Shown piece after piece: positions 50,357-59,077 of a stretch of 64,000 nucleotides of DNA (its first letter is position 1; each line of letters starts with the position of its first letter). The notes beneath the pieces were generated by a model. That model was not told where the DNA came from, ran no database searches, and worked only from the letters and a program-made list of their open reading frames with translations. Source of the DNA: DAOTXS01 sp034433515 (GTDB taxonomy: Bacteria; Chloroflexota; Anaerolineae; UBA4142); NCBI GenBank assembly GCA_034433515.1, contig DAOUAL010000102.1:62001-126000 (forward strand), given 5' to 3'. A program made the position numbers and the translations under genes.

Positions 50357-51025
50357 TTGAAACGGCATGATCTGATGCGATGGTTAGCAACGGGTGGCAT
50401 TTTCTGGTTTATCGTTCTAGGTTGTCGAACCACCGATTTGATCGCGCGTGCCAATCCCACACCAACATTCACTCTAGTTCCCACGCGTACCACCGTGCGC
50501 CCTACCTTTACATCGGTGCCCCCGACGCTCACTTCATCGCCCACGCTCGTTCCAACGATTGTCCCACCCACCCGTACGCCTACGGTGCGCCCCACCACGC
50601 GTGTGCCAGCGCCGGTAAGGACAGCGACGCCCGCGCCGCCGCCTCCCACCCCCGATCCGTACGCCGGGTGGTATTACAAACCGGTGAACAAGGGGTGTGT
50701 CACTGCGCCCAATACCCGCATCGAAGGGGCGGTGTACGAGAATGGGGTGCTCAAGAATGGAGTTCGCGTGCGTGTGTCGCATATGGAAGGCGGCGAACCC
50801 TCGATCAATGATTCGATCACCGGGATGGACCCCACCGATCACAAACACGTGGCACCGGAATGGGCAGGCAGATACCGGCTGGCTCTCTACGAAGGTCAGC
50901 AAAATGCTGGCAATTGGTGGGTGTTTATTGTGGACGAGAATGGAAATCAGTTATCGCCCGGCGTGTTGGTTACGACGCAGGATGGGGGCGGTTGTAACAC
51001 GGCAACGATTGACTTTCGACATTAA
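50357..51025 (+). CDS. Lipoprotein with Thr/Pro linker, paralogue of 48998
   Basis: 222 residues from TTG 50357 (GGAGGG 7-8 bases before; ATG 50375 is the alternative). Hydrophobic WLATGGIFWFIVLGC has the lipobox. After the Thr/Pro linker comes a domain like the 48998 protein: YKPVNKGCVTAPNTRIEGAV, GVRVRVSHMEGG, AGRYRLALYEGQQNAGNWWV and GGGCNTATIDFRH. Same architecture and position of the Cys pair. Function unknown; outer-surface location. Confidence 0.78.
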   Translation: MKRHDLMRWLATGGIFWFIVLGCRTTDLIARANPTPTFTLVPTRTTVRPTFTSVPPTLTSSPTLVPTIVPPTRTPTVRPTTRVPAPVRTATPAPPPPTPDPYAGWYYKPVNKGCVTAPNTRIEGAVYENGVLKNGVRVRVSHMEGGEPSINDSITGMDPTDHKHVAPEWAGRYRLALYEGQQNAGNWWVFIVDENGNQLSPGVLVTTQDGGGCNTATIDFRH

Positions 51026-51029
51026 AGAA

Positions 51030-51060
51030 AAAAATCTGCGGTATGACCGCAGATTTTTTT
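51030..51060 (+). terminator. Rho-independent terminator
   Basis: AAAAATCTGCGG (51030-51041) pairs with CCGCAGATTTTT (51047-51058) around 5 bases, ending in TTTTTTT. It lies between the lipoprotein and the convergent PIG-L gene and may work for both. Confidence 0.9.
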
Positions 51061-51065
51061 GTGCT

Positions 51066-51779
51066 TTAGGAATGCACGTCATGTGCTAACACCAGCGCGC
51101 CTTCGATAACGATGCGCCGGAAAACTTGAGCGTACTGGACGCCGATGGATTTGCCATAATCGCGCGCGGTGTTTTGAATGAATGATCGCGCGGCATCATC
51201 CCACACGGTCGTCTGACTGCGATGTTGGGCAAGCACGCGCAATTGAGTCTCCAGCGTGTTGCTCACATCTACAAAATAGTTTGGTGTGTCCGCGTTGAAC
51301 AGCCACAATTCCGGGATTGCCCACGCTTGAATCCCTTGCGCGCGTAGTTCGGGATAGAACAGCGGCATCTTGGCGGCGAGACGCGCATCCAGCGCGACTT
51401 GGCCTGCCGCCAAATGATCGGGATGGAGTTCGTAACGTTTCCATGGATCAAAGGTGAGTAGTAATTCTGGCTGGTGTTTACGGTACAACGTGGCGAGGTC
51501 ACGGCGCAAGTCGGCGTTGGGTTCTAGTTCGCCATCGCGATAGCCCAGAAAGATCACTTGGGCAATCCCCAGACTAGAGGCGGCTTGTTCCTGCTCGCTC
51601 CGTCGTTGCGCGGCGAGTTGGCGCGGATCGGCGTCTGGATCATAACTTCCCTTGTCGCCATCGGTGCAGATCACCGAGATGATCTCTGCCCCCTCGTTGG
51701 CGAGTTTGGCAATTGTGGCGCCGGCGTACCATTCCAAATCATCGGGATGGGCGCCTACCCCCATCACTCGTTTGCCCAT
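51066..51779 (-). CDS. PIG-L/LmbE-family N-acetylglucosaminyl deacetylase
   Basis: 237 residues. The zinc-binding motif AHPDD is in MGVGAHPDDLEWYAGATIAK and the second His motif HPDH in YELHPDHLAAGQ. These enzymes remove acetyl groups from GlcNAc derivatives (for example in mycothiol or bacillithiol synthesis, or sugar-lipid metabolism). The substrate cannot be told. Convergent with the lipoprotein, divergent from the esterase array. Confidence 0.92.
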   Translation of the reverse strand: MGKRVMGVGAHPDDLEWYAGATIAKLANEGAEIISVICTDGDKGSYDPDADPRQLAAQRRSEQEQAASSLGIAQVIFLGYRDGELEPNADLRRDLATLYRKHQPELLLTFDPWKRYELHPDHLAAGQVALDARLAAKMPLFYPELRAQGIQAWAIPELWLFNADTPNYFVDVSNTLETQLRVLAQHRSQTTVWDDAARSFIQNTARDYGKSIGVQYAQVFRRIVIEGALVLAHDVHS

Positions 51780-51884
51780 AGATGCTCCTTTTCAAAATTG
51801 GCAAAAGGGTTATTTTTCTTTTCTCCCACAGTGTGATATAATGTGTGCAAATACGCCATCTTGGCTGCAATCCATAGAGGTTCG

Positions 51885-52979
51885 ATGAAGATTCGTACGC
51901 GCATTGCTGAATGGTTTCTGTTTGCGCTCATCTTCATAGTCCTGCAAGGTTGTCAGAGTGCTCCGAACACTCGTCTCGATATTGTTCCACCTGTTCGCCC
52001 CGAACCTTCGCCTACCGTCGAAGCGCCCTCTCCCATTCCCCCCGTGATTCCGACCGGCACACCCACTCCCACGCGGGTTGTGCCAGCCACGCCAGAGAAG
52101 GAACGGGAATCACTGCGCGACCGGATCATCGTGGTCTCTTCGTTTAATGTCGTTGCTTCTGTCCCCACCGTTGCGCCCACGCTATCCCCCACGAGCATAG
52201 CGCGGCCCGCTCGTCCTTTCACCGATGCGGAACTTTATCTCCACATACCGCCACACCTCAATACCCAACAGCCAGTCCGGGTCTTGCTCGTGTTGCATGG
52301 GATGGGGGGGCAAGGTGCATCTTTTGCCCAATCTCTACTCAACGAAGCCGATCAAAATAATTGGCTGGTCGTTGCCCCCACATTTTCCTATCACGATTAT
52401 ATGGATTTGAAGCAATTGGTCGAAGATGATCTCAGTCTCACCAGCAAATTATCGGACACGCTCGATGTCTTGCCCAAGAAACTCAATTTGAAACTTCGTT
52501 CCCGTGCCTTAGTGTACGGTTTTTCGCGTGGCGCGCAACTGGGCCATCGGTTTGCAATGATGTATCCAGAACGGGTAAGCAGTGTAGTAGCGATCTCAGC
52601 GGGGGCGTATACGCTTCCCCTTGAAACGAGAAACGCTGACCGAGGACCCCAGCGGTTGCCCTTCCCCTTTGGGGTAGGCGATTTGGACAAGTTGGCAGGG
52701 CGCCCGTTCAATTGGTCGAGTTTTCGCCAAGTGTCGTTCTGGATTGGCGTCGGCGATAAAGATAATTGTTCCACTGATGTTCCGCGCGCCTTTGATCCTT
52801 ACGTTGGCGAGAATCGGGTTGAGCGCGCGCGCAACTTTGAACAGGTGTTACGTGCACAAGGCGTCCCCGTCCGTTTGGTGATCTTTCCGAACGCAGGACA
52901 CGAAATCACTGCCGAGATGCGCAAAGGGGCGGTGCAATTCTTGCGCGAGCGTGATAACGCCAGCAGTTTTAGCGACTAA
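51885..52979 (+). CDS. Alpha/beta-hydrolase lipoprotein, first of a four-gene array
   Basis: 364 residues from ATG 51885. Signal peptide with lipobox LQGC, then a Pro/Thr linker. The hydrolase domain has PVRVLLVLHGMGGQGASFAQ, nucleophile Ser in VYGFSRGAQLGHRFAM, acid Asp in IGVGDKDN and His in PNAGHEIT. It resembles polyhydroxybutyrate-depolymerase/esterase-type secreted enzymes. TATAAT at 51837-51842 may be its promoter. The next gene starts 3 bases after its stop. Less similar to the three following esterases than they are to each other. Confidence 0.82.
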   Translation: MKIRTRIAEWFLFALIFIVLQGCQSAPNTRLDIVPPVRPEPSPTVEAPSPIPPVIPTGTPTPTRVVPATPEKERESLRDRIIVVSSFNVVASVPTVAPTLSPTSIARPARPFTDAELYLHIPPHLNTQQPVRVLLVLHGMGGQGASFAQSLLNEADQNNWLVVAPTFSYHDYMDLKQLVEDDLSLTSKLSDTLDVLPKKLNLKLRSRALVYGFSRGAQLGHRFAMMYPERVSSVVAISAGAYTLPLETRNADRGPQRLPFPFGVGDLDKLAGRPFNWSSFRQVSFWIGVGDKDNCSTDVPRAFDPYVGENRVERARNFEQVLRAQGVPVRLVIFPNAGHEITAEMRKGAVQFLRERDNASSFSD

Positions 52980-52982
52980 GCG

Positions 52983-54032
52983 ATGCGCGTGCTGCTCCTC
53001 CTATATCTGGTTGGTACTTGGCTTTTGAGTTGTTCCGCCATTCAGCCAACCCCGCTACCTTCTGTCGAGTCTTTTTCAACACTGCTTCCAACCCTCACTA
53101 ACACTCTCACGCCCACGAGGGTTGCACCCAGCGCGGCTTTTGTTATTTCCTCACCCACAGCGACTAATCCTCCACGTCCCGCGCCATCATCCACACCAAC
53201 GATTGTCGCGCGCACAGCAACCCCCTGGCCACAACCGCAAGGGCGCGGCTCGTGCGAAGAAAAGAAATTTCGGAGCGCGGCGCTCAATCAAGAAATGCCG
53301 TTCTATCTCTATTTGCCACCCGGTTATTCTAGCGCGCAAGCCCAGCGACGCTATCCAGTGCTGTATCTGCTCTCTGGTTTGGGTGCCCAACACAAGGAAT
53401 GGTACAACTTTAACCTCTGCGGCGTGATGGACGATCTGATCGCCAACAACAAAGCCAAGCCGATGATTGTGGTGATGCCCTCTGGCAACGATAACCCAGC
53501 GGGCGGTGTGGGTTCATATTGGTTCAATCACGCCCCACCGCCGGTGAGCGATGGAAAACGCTGGGGCGATTATATCTGGCAAGACCTAGTAACTTTTATT
53601 GACAAGAATTATCGGACGATTCCTGCTCGTGAGAACCGGGCGATTGGCGGACTCTCCGCCGGCGGGCAAGCGGCATTGATGCACGGCTTGACGCATCCGG
53701 AAATTTTTAGTATCGTAGGCGCGCACAGTCCGTCGTTTCGCCATGCCGATGGAGTCATTCCCTACTTTGGCGATCAAAATTATTACAATCAATATGATCC
53801 GGTCTGGCTCGTGCAAAATACCCAGACCTGGCGCCAACTCACTCTTTGGATTGACGTAGGCGATCATGACGATCAATGGGGCACGGCAATTCTCGCCTAT
53901 CACGATTTGCTCGTCAAATTGGGTGTCCCACACGAGTTCCATCTCTTTTACGGTTTCCACGACCCACCCTATTGGGCAGTTCATACGCCGGATTATCTTC
54001 AATGGTACGCATCCAAACTCACCGGGCAATGA
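52983..54032 (+). CDS. EsterD/enterochelin-esterase-like lipoprotein, paralogue 1
   Basis: 349 residues. Short signal peptide with lipobox SCS (LLLYLVGTWLLSC), a Thr/Pro-rich linker, then an esterase domain: EMPFYLYLPPGYSS, YPVLYLLSGLGAQHKEW, GDYIWQDLVTFIDKNYR, nucleophile Ser in GGLSAGGQAALM, VGAHSPSFR and, near the end, YGFHDPPYW (His region). Such enzymes hydrolyse esters or siderophores, or act as mycolyltransferase-like acyltransferases. Three adjacent copies share this plan. The stop overlaps the next start (ATGA). Confidence 0.85.
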   Translation: MRVLLLLYLVGTWLLSCSAIQPTPLPSVESFSTLLPTLTNTLTPTRVAPSAAFVISSPTATNPPRPAPSSTPTIVARTATPWPQPQGRGSCEEKKFRSAALNQEMPFYLYLPPGYSSAQAQRRYPVLYLLSGLGAQHKEWYNFNLCGVMDDLIANNKAKPMIVVMPSGNDNPAGGVGSYWFNHAPPPVSDGKRWGDYIWQDLVTFIDKNYRTIPARENRAIGGLSAGGQAALMHGLTHPEIFSIVGAHSPSFRHADGVIPYFGDQNYYNQYDPVWLVQNTQTWRQLTLWIDVGDHDDQWGTAILAYHDLLVKLGVPHEFHLFYGFHDPPYWAVHTPDYLQWYASKLTGQ

Positions 54033-55096
54033 AAAGCATTTTCGTTTTCGTTGCGATTGGATTGATGTTCAGTGCAGGATGTGTGATCAATGTTCGCACG
54101 TCCGTGCCCACTGCTGTTCCTACCCAAGCATCGCAAGTTGTTCTCGTCTCGTCGGTGAGTCCAACCCGCGTACCCACGGCGACATTCACACCGACCTTTA
54201 CGCCAACGCAGACGCGCACACCTACCGCTACCTTTACGCCAACGTTGACGCGGACGCCTACCAACACGCCGCGCCCGACTGGCAAGATCACCAAGATTGA
54301 CACCAAATTCAAAAGCACGTTGCTGAATCAAGAGCGCCGCATCATCATCTACTTGCCGCCGGGTTACAACGATTCACCGCAACGGCGTTATCCTGTGCTG
54401 TATCTCTTGCATGGTTATGGTGGATGCAACGACAAGATTACCGAGTGGGAAGCATGGGGCTTGAAAGATCAAGCCGAAGCGATGATCGTCAGCGGCAAGA
54501 TTCAACCAATGATCATCGTTCAGCCGGACGGTTTTATGGATGATTGTCAGCCATCCTATTTCTTCAATCATCAACCCGGGATGACCGATGGCAAACCCTG
54601 GGGCGATTACATTTGGGGCGAAGTGGTCAACTATACTGACAAAAACTATCGAACGCTCGCACGCCGAGAGAGCCGCGCCATCGGTGGATTTTCGTTGGGG
54701 GGCCAAGGCGCGCTCTCGCTCGCGTTCCTGCATGCCGATGTGTTTGCGGCTGTCGGCGCACACAGCCCCTCGTTTCGTGGGGCGGATGGTTCAATCCCGG
54801 TGATCAACGATTGGAACTGGTTCAATCAATTCGATCCCATCTGGATCGTACAAAACAAAAGTATTTCACGGGAATTGAAAATCTGGATTGATGTCGGTGC
54901 AGACGACGACAAGGTACGTCATTGCGGGCCAGGTTCTGATCGTTGTGTAGAAGCGTTTCATGCGCTCCTCCTCGCCAAAAACATTCCCCACGATTGGCAC
55001 GGCGATTGGCTCGGTCGCCACGAAGGTCCCACGTATTGGGGTCCCCACATTCCCGATTACTTGGCATGGTATGCCGCTCAACTCGCAGGGCAGTGA
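54029..55096 (+). CDS. EsterD/enterochelin-esterase-like lipoprotein, paralogue 2
   Basis: 355 residues. Lipobox in FVAIGLMFSAGC; linker with TPTxTPT units; esterase domain RRIIIYLPPGYNDSPQRRYP, VLYLLHGYGGCND, GDYIWGEVVNYTDKNYRTLA, nucleophile Ser in GGFSLGGQGALSLAF, VGAHSPSFRGADGSIPV and GRHEGPTYW with His. ATG 54029 overlaps the stop of the previous gene by four bases. An extra Cys pair (RHCGPGSDRC) is unique to this copy. Confidence 0.87.
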   Translation: MKSIFVFVAIGLMFSAGCVINVRTSVPTAVPTQASQVVLVSSVSPTRVPTATFTPTFTPTQTRTPTATFTPTLTRTPTNTPRPTGKITKIDTKFKSTLLNQERRIIIYLPPGYNDSPQRRYPVLYLLHGYGGCNDKITEWEAWGLKDQAEAMIVSGKIQPMIIVQPDGFMDDCQPSYFFNHQPGMTDGKPWGDYIWGEVVNYTDKNYRTLARRESRAIGGFSLGGQGALSLAFLHADVFAAVGAHSPSFRGADGSIPVINDWNWFNQFDPIWIVQNKSISRELKIWIDVGADDDKVRHCGPGSDRCVEAFHALLLAKNIPHDWHGDWLGRHEGPTYWGPHIPDYLAWYAAQLAGQ

Positions 55097-56109
55097 TGCG
55101 CATCTCTATAATTCTGAGGCAATCCATATCGGTTGGGCTGTTGGCAATCTTTGTCATCGGTTGTGTCACCTCGCCCGCTTCACTTGCCGATGTTTCTGAT
55201 GTGCCCCCTCTTGCCACCTCAACGCCCATTCCTCTCTCTTCGTGTAACATTGTTGATCGCCTCGCGCCCGACCGCCCTACCATCCCGCGTCCAGCTTTAA
55301 TTCCGATTCCACCATTGATCCCGATTCCCGCGCTTGCCCAAGTCCGCAGTGATCTCGTCGAGTTGCGCTTTTACAGCCGATTGCTGGGGAAAGAAATGCC
55401 CGCGCTCGTTTATCTTCCGCCCGGTTACGATGAATCGTCGCAACGGTATTCGGTCTTGTATCTGCTCAGCGGATTTGCCGGCGATTATCGCGAATGGGCA
55501 ACCTATGGTTTGTGCGAGATTTTGGATGCGTTGATTCGGGGTGGCGCCGTTCAACCGATGATGGTCGTGATGCCGGAAGGTGAACGATCGTGGTGGTTCA
55601 ATCATGCGCCGGTAGCCGGCAGCGACGGCAAACCGTACGGCGATTATGTGTGGCGCGATGTTGTTGGTTTTACGGATGCAACGTTTCGCACCTTGCCACG
55701 CCGGGAAAGCCGCGCGATTGGCGGGCTTTCGGCAGGGGGGCAAAGCGCGTTGATGCTGGCGCTCACTCAGCCGGAAATTTTCAGCATCGTGGGGGCGCAC
55801 AGTCCATCGTTGCGCGGCGCCGATGGTTCGATTCCCTATTTTGGGGATCCAGAATATTTCAAGCAGTACGATCCCATCTGGCTATTTCGGAACATGGATA
55901 CGTGGCGACGCCTTTCGATCTGGCTCGACATGGGGCGCGAGGATACGCAATGGGGCGATTCGATCCGCGAATTGCATCGCTTGATGGACGCGCTGGGTAT
56001 CCCTCACGAATTCCAAGACACCTTCCCCGGCAAACACGAGAGTGATTATTGGAGCGCGCGTTTGAGTGATTACCTCAGGTGGTACTCCACCCAACTTGCC
56101 GGCGAATAA
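55096..56109 (+). CDS. EsterD/enterochelin-esterase-like lipoprotein, paralogue 3
   Basis: 337 residues. Lipobox in VGLLAIFVIGC; shorter Pro-rich linker (IPIPPLIPIPALAQ) than its neighbours; domain EMPALVYLPPGYDESSQRYS, VLYLLSGFAGDYREW, GDYVWRDVVGFTDATFRTLP, nucleophile Ser in GGLSAGGQSALMLAL, VGAHSPSLRGADGSIPYFGD and GKHESDYW. ATG 55096 overlaps the previous stop by one base (TGATG). Last gene of the array. Confidence 0.87.
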   Translation: MRISIILRQSISVGLLAIFVIGCVTSPASLADVSDVPPLATSTPIPLSSCNIVDRLAPDRPTIPRPALIPIPPLIPIPALAQVRSDLVELRFYSRLLGKEMPALVYLPPGYDESSQRYSVLYLLSGFAGDYREWATYGLCEILDALIRGGAVQPMMVVMPEGERSWWFNHAPVAGSDGKPYGDYVWRDVVGFTDATFRTLPRRESRAIGGLSAGGQSALMLALTQPEIFSIVGAHSPSLRGADGSIPYFGDPEYFKQYDPIWLFRNMDTWRRLSIWLDMGREDTQWGDSIRELHRLMDALGIPHEFQDTFPGKHESDYWSARLSDYLRWYSTQLAGE

Positions 56110-56379
56110 CCCTCTGGACGTTTCCCCCTCTTGTCAGCGATTCTTGATTGTGCGATAATCCGCGCACTTGAGCGGCACCCTTCCCTCAAGGAATCCCTAT
56201 GCAAACCTTGATTCCAGACACCAATCATTTTAATCTCAAAAATGGTACGCAGCTTGCCGGTCCCACCAAGGCAATGCGCAACGTTTTTTCGAGGAGTGGG
56301 TTATCAAAGATAATAGAATCTTTCGCCGAGGTGGAGGCGGCGATTCATAGTTTCTCTAGAAAGGAATCTTGAGGCGACG
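56110..56379 (+). other. 270-base spacer with a possible 57-codon ORF
   Basis: No clear gene. An ATG near 56197 can be read for about 57 codons to a stop near 56372 (MQTLIPDTNHFNLKNGTQLA … IIESFAEVEAAIHSFSRKES). No recognised family and no good Shine-Dalgarno. Possibly a remnant. Confidence 0.25.
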
Positions 56380-57273
56380 ATGACATTGGCATGGCACTTG
56401 TTTTACGTATTCATTCGCTTCCTTGCCTTGTTGGCGCAATGGCTTCCGCTGGCATGGGCGTATGCGCTTGCCGGTTTTGTGTTTAGTGTAGGGTATCGTT
56501 TATGGCCCGAAAAACGGCGCGATACCCAGCACAATGTTTCGCGCATTTTGGGCGAACCTGTCGAGAGTCCCACCGTGCAACAACTCGCCCACGAGGTCTG
56601 GCGCAACTTTGGCAAATACTTTGTCGAGTTTTTGCGCATGCCCAAGATGACGCGCGCGGATTTTGATCGGCTGGTGTCTTTGCAGGGCGAAGAGAATCTA
56701 GTGCGCGCCCTCCATCATCCGCGCGGCGCGATTTTTGTCCAAGCCCACTTTGGCAATATGGATATGTCGGGCGCGATTCTGTTTCGTTACAATCGCACTG
56801 TCGTGGTCGCCGCCGATGATCTCAAACCCCCCGCCTTGATGGATTGGGTCAAACGCGCGCGTGCCAAATGGCGTTTGGAACTCGTCCCTAATCGCGGTTC
56901 CATGCCCCTCTTTCAACGCGTGTTAGAGCAAGGCGGCTTGGTCGGTTTGGTCGTAGATGTGGGCGTACGCAAAAAAGGCATCGGCGTGAAATTCTTTGGG
57001 GAGGACAGTATGTTCCCCGCGGGTCCCGCGGTGCTTGCCAAACGCACCGGCGCGGTGATCGTCCCTTCGTGTGCGTATTGTACGCCGGAGCGCCATTTTG
57101 TGGTGGTCGTAGATGAACCGATTGTCTTTCAGGATACCGGCGATGAAGCCGGCGATTTGCAGAGAACGACGCAACAAATGGTCAATCGTTTGGAAAGATT
57201 TATCGCCGCTCATCCCGATCAGTGGTACATTTTTCGTCCCGTCTGGCATTCGGGGCAATCATTCAGTTTATGA
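56380..57273 (+). CDS. Lysophospholipid/lipid A-type acyltransferase (LpxL/HtrB family)
   Basis: 297 residues. One N-terminal membrane helix (LFYVFIRFLALLAQWLPLAW) and the family motif HX4D in FVQAHFGNMDMSGAIL (His and Asp). GLVGLVVDVGVRKKGIGVKF and FPAGPAVLAKRTGAVIVPSC match the acyl-acceptor region. In Gram-negatives this family adds secondary acyl chains to lipid A; in Actinobacteria it acylates phosphatidylinositol mannoside. Most Chloroflexota have no LPS, so the acceptor is probably another glycolipid (inference). NuoE-like follows after 10 bases. Confidence 0.88.
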   Translation: MTLAWHLFYVFIRFLALLAQWLPLAWAYALAGFVFSVGYRLWPEKRRDTQHNVSRILGEPVESPTVQQLAHEVWRNFGKYFVEFLRMPKMTRADFDRLVSLQGEENLVRALHHPRGAIFVQAHFGNMDMSGAILFRYNRTVVVAADDLKPPALMDWVKRARAKWRLELVPNRGSMPLFQRVLEQGGLVGLVVDVGVRKKGIGVKFFGEDSMFPAGPAVLAKRTGAVIVPSCAYCTPERHFVVVVDEPIVFQDTGDEAGDLQRTTQQMVNRLERFIAAHPDQWYIFRPVWHSGQSFSL

Positions 57274-57283
57274 TAGGGAACCG

Positions 57284-57757
57284 ATGAACGAGTCTCTTGC
57301 AGAAATTATTGCCCGTTGGTCGCGGGTGGGTCGTAGCGGGTTGCTCCCGGCAATGATCGAGGCGCAAGAAAAACTGGGTTGGCTCTCCGAAGAAACGTTG
57401 ACGCAAATTGCGACCGGTTTGAACGTGCCGCTCGCCGAAGTGTACGGGGTTGCTGATTTTTACGCGCATTTGTACACGCACCCGGTTGGCAAAATTATTG
57501 TGCGGGTGTGCGACGATGTGCCGTGTTATCTGGCGGGGAGTGAAAAGATCATTGCGACGTTAGAACAGCGGCTCAAGATTCGCGTGGGCGAGACGACGCC
57601 CGATGGCAAATTCACACTCGAAATTGTGCCGTGTCTGGGGCACTGCGATCACGCGCCGGTGGTGATGATGGGCAAACACGTGTATGAGAATGTAACGGAC
57701 GCGGATTTAGCAAGTCTAATCTTTGAGCATGAAAAAGTAGGCAGGCAAGAGGGTTGA
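57284..57757 (+). CDS. NuoE-like [2Fe-2S] subunit of the formate dehydrogenase/NADH module
   Basis: 157 residues. Thioredoxin-like fold with four cluster Cys: CDDVPC and CLGHC (C-x4-C … C-x3-C). N-terminal helices SGLLPAMIEAQEKLGWLSEE match NuoE/HoxE/FdsG. It transfers electrons between the flavin subunit and formate dehydrogenase. The stop overlaps a possible early start of NuoF at 57754; the more likely start is 57790. Confidence 0.92.
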   Translation: MNESLAEIIARWSRVGRSGLLPAMIEAQEKLGWLSEETLTQIATGLNVPLAEVYGVADFYAHLYTHPVGKIIVRVCDDVPCYLAGSEKIIATLEQRLKIRVGETTPDGKFTLEIVPCLGHCDHAPVVMMGKHVYENVTDADLASLIFEHEKVGRQEG

Positions 57758-57789
57758 TTGCCTACAGCCCATTGCTTTCTGAGGTTTTG

Positions 57790-59052
57790 ATGGAAACCAA
57801 ACTCGTAACTTTGAACCTCGGCGTTATTGATCCCACCAGCATTGATGCTTACATCGCGCGCGGCGGATTCCAGGCATTGGAAAAAATTGTGCGTGCTGGA
57901 CAAGTCAACGAGATCGTGGACACGCTCAAAGCGTCTGGGTTGATCGGTCGCGGCGGCGCGGCGTTCCCAACCGGGCTCAAACGCGAACTGGTGATCAAAG
58001 CGGAACCGTTGCATGCATGGCCCGCGCCAGCCACCGTACCTGAACCGTACCGCCTTTCCTCCGCCTTTGTGGTGTGCAATGCGGACGAATCGGAAACCGG
58101 GACGTTCAAAGATCGTTTGTTGCTGGAAGGCGATCCGTTTCGCATCATCGAAGGGATGGCGATCACGGCGTTTATCACGTGTAGCACTGTCGGTTTTATT
58201 TATGTGCGGGGTGAGTACGGGCTGGCATACGCACGAATGGCACGCGCCATCGAATTGGCGCGCGCGCGCGGATTCTTGGGCAAGCCAATTTTCCGCGATG
58301 ATTTTGAATTCGATATCGAACTCCGGCGTGGGGCAGGCGCGTACATTTGCGGCGAAGAGACCGCGCTCTTTGAATCCATCGAAGGCAAACGGGGTGAGCC
58401 GCGTGTCAAGCCGCCCTTTCCTACCGATAAAGGTTTGTTTCAACGTCCGACGGTCATTAACAACGTTGAAACATTTGCGAACATTCCATTTATCGCGCTG
58501 GAAGGCGCGGAGGCGTACCGCAAATTCGGGACGGCAAAATCGCCGGGGACGCGCATTGTTTGCGTGAGCGGGCACGTGAACAAACCCGGTGCGTACGAAA
58601 TTGAAATGGGTGTGTCGTTGCGCGACGTGATCGAAAAACTTGCCGGCGGACTGCGCCCCGGTCGAAAACTGCAAGCCGTGCTCATCGGCGGGGCAGCGGG
58701 CGCGTTTCTGCGCCCAGACGAAATTGATGTCCCGCTCGATTTTCAATCGCTTGCCTCGGTGGGTGCCACCTTTGGTTCGGGCGCAATTATGGTGCTGGAC
58801 GATACGGCGAATCTGCGCGGCGTGTTGTATCGGATTGCACGATTTTTCAAAGACGAATCGTGCGGTAAATGTTTGCCGTGTCAACTGGGAACGCAAAGAC
58901 AATTTGAGATCATCGCGCGGATGGGGCAGGCACAACCGGTGGCGCCTATACTGCGCGAACTGGGCGCCACAATGCGCGACGCTTCGATTTGTGGGTTGGG
59001 ACAGACGGCATCCAGCGCGATTGTGAGCGCATTGGATAAAAATCTGATTTAA
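57790..59052 (+). CDS. NuoF-like NADH-binding flavoprotein (FdsB/HoxF type)
   Basis: 420 residues. Motifs: LIGRGGAAFPTGLKRELV (NAD/FMN loop), VVCNADESETGTFKDR, GAGAYICGEETALFESIEGK, and the [4Fe-4S] site SCGKCLPCQLG with a further Cys in ICGLGQTASS. It binds FMN and NAD. Compared with typical NuoF there is an insert of about 20 residues (PLHAWPAPATVPEPYRL) before the Asp-Glu loop, and NADEGEPG is changed to NADESETG, so this is a divergent member. ATG 57790 has GAGG before it. Confidence 0.92.
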   Translation: METKLVTLNLGVIDPTSIDAYIARGGFQALEKIVRAGQVNEIVDTLKASGLIGRGGAAFPTGLKRELVIKAEPLHAWPAPATVPEPYRLSSAFVVCNADESETGTFKDRLLLEGDPFRIIEGMAITAFITCSTVGFIYVRGEYGLAYARMARAIELARARGFLGKPIFRDDFEFDIELRRGAGAYICGEETALFESIEGKRGEPRVKPPFPTDKGLFQRPTVINNVETFANIPFIALEGAEAYRKFGTAKSPGTRIVCVSGHVNKPGAYEIEMGVSLRDVIEKLAGGLRPGRKLQAVLIGGAAGAFLRPDEIDVPLDFQSLASVGATFGSGAIMVLDDTANLRGVLYRIARFFKDESCGKCLPCQLGTQRQFEIIARMGQAQPVAPILRELGATMRDASICGLGQTASSAIVSALDKNLI

Positions 59053-59077
59053 CGGCAAAGATATTTTTGGTGAAAAA

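Noticed and set aside
48998..51025. Thr/Pro-coding repeats in the lipoprotein genes as mobile or satellite DNA
   Set aside because: They are in-frame linkers typical of exported Chloroflexota lipoproteins.
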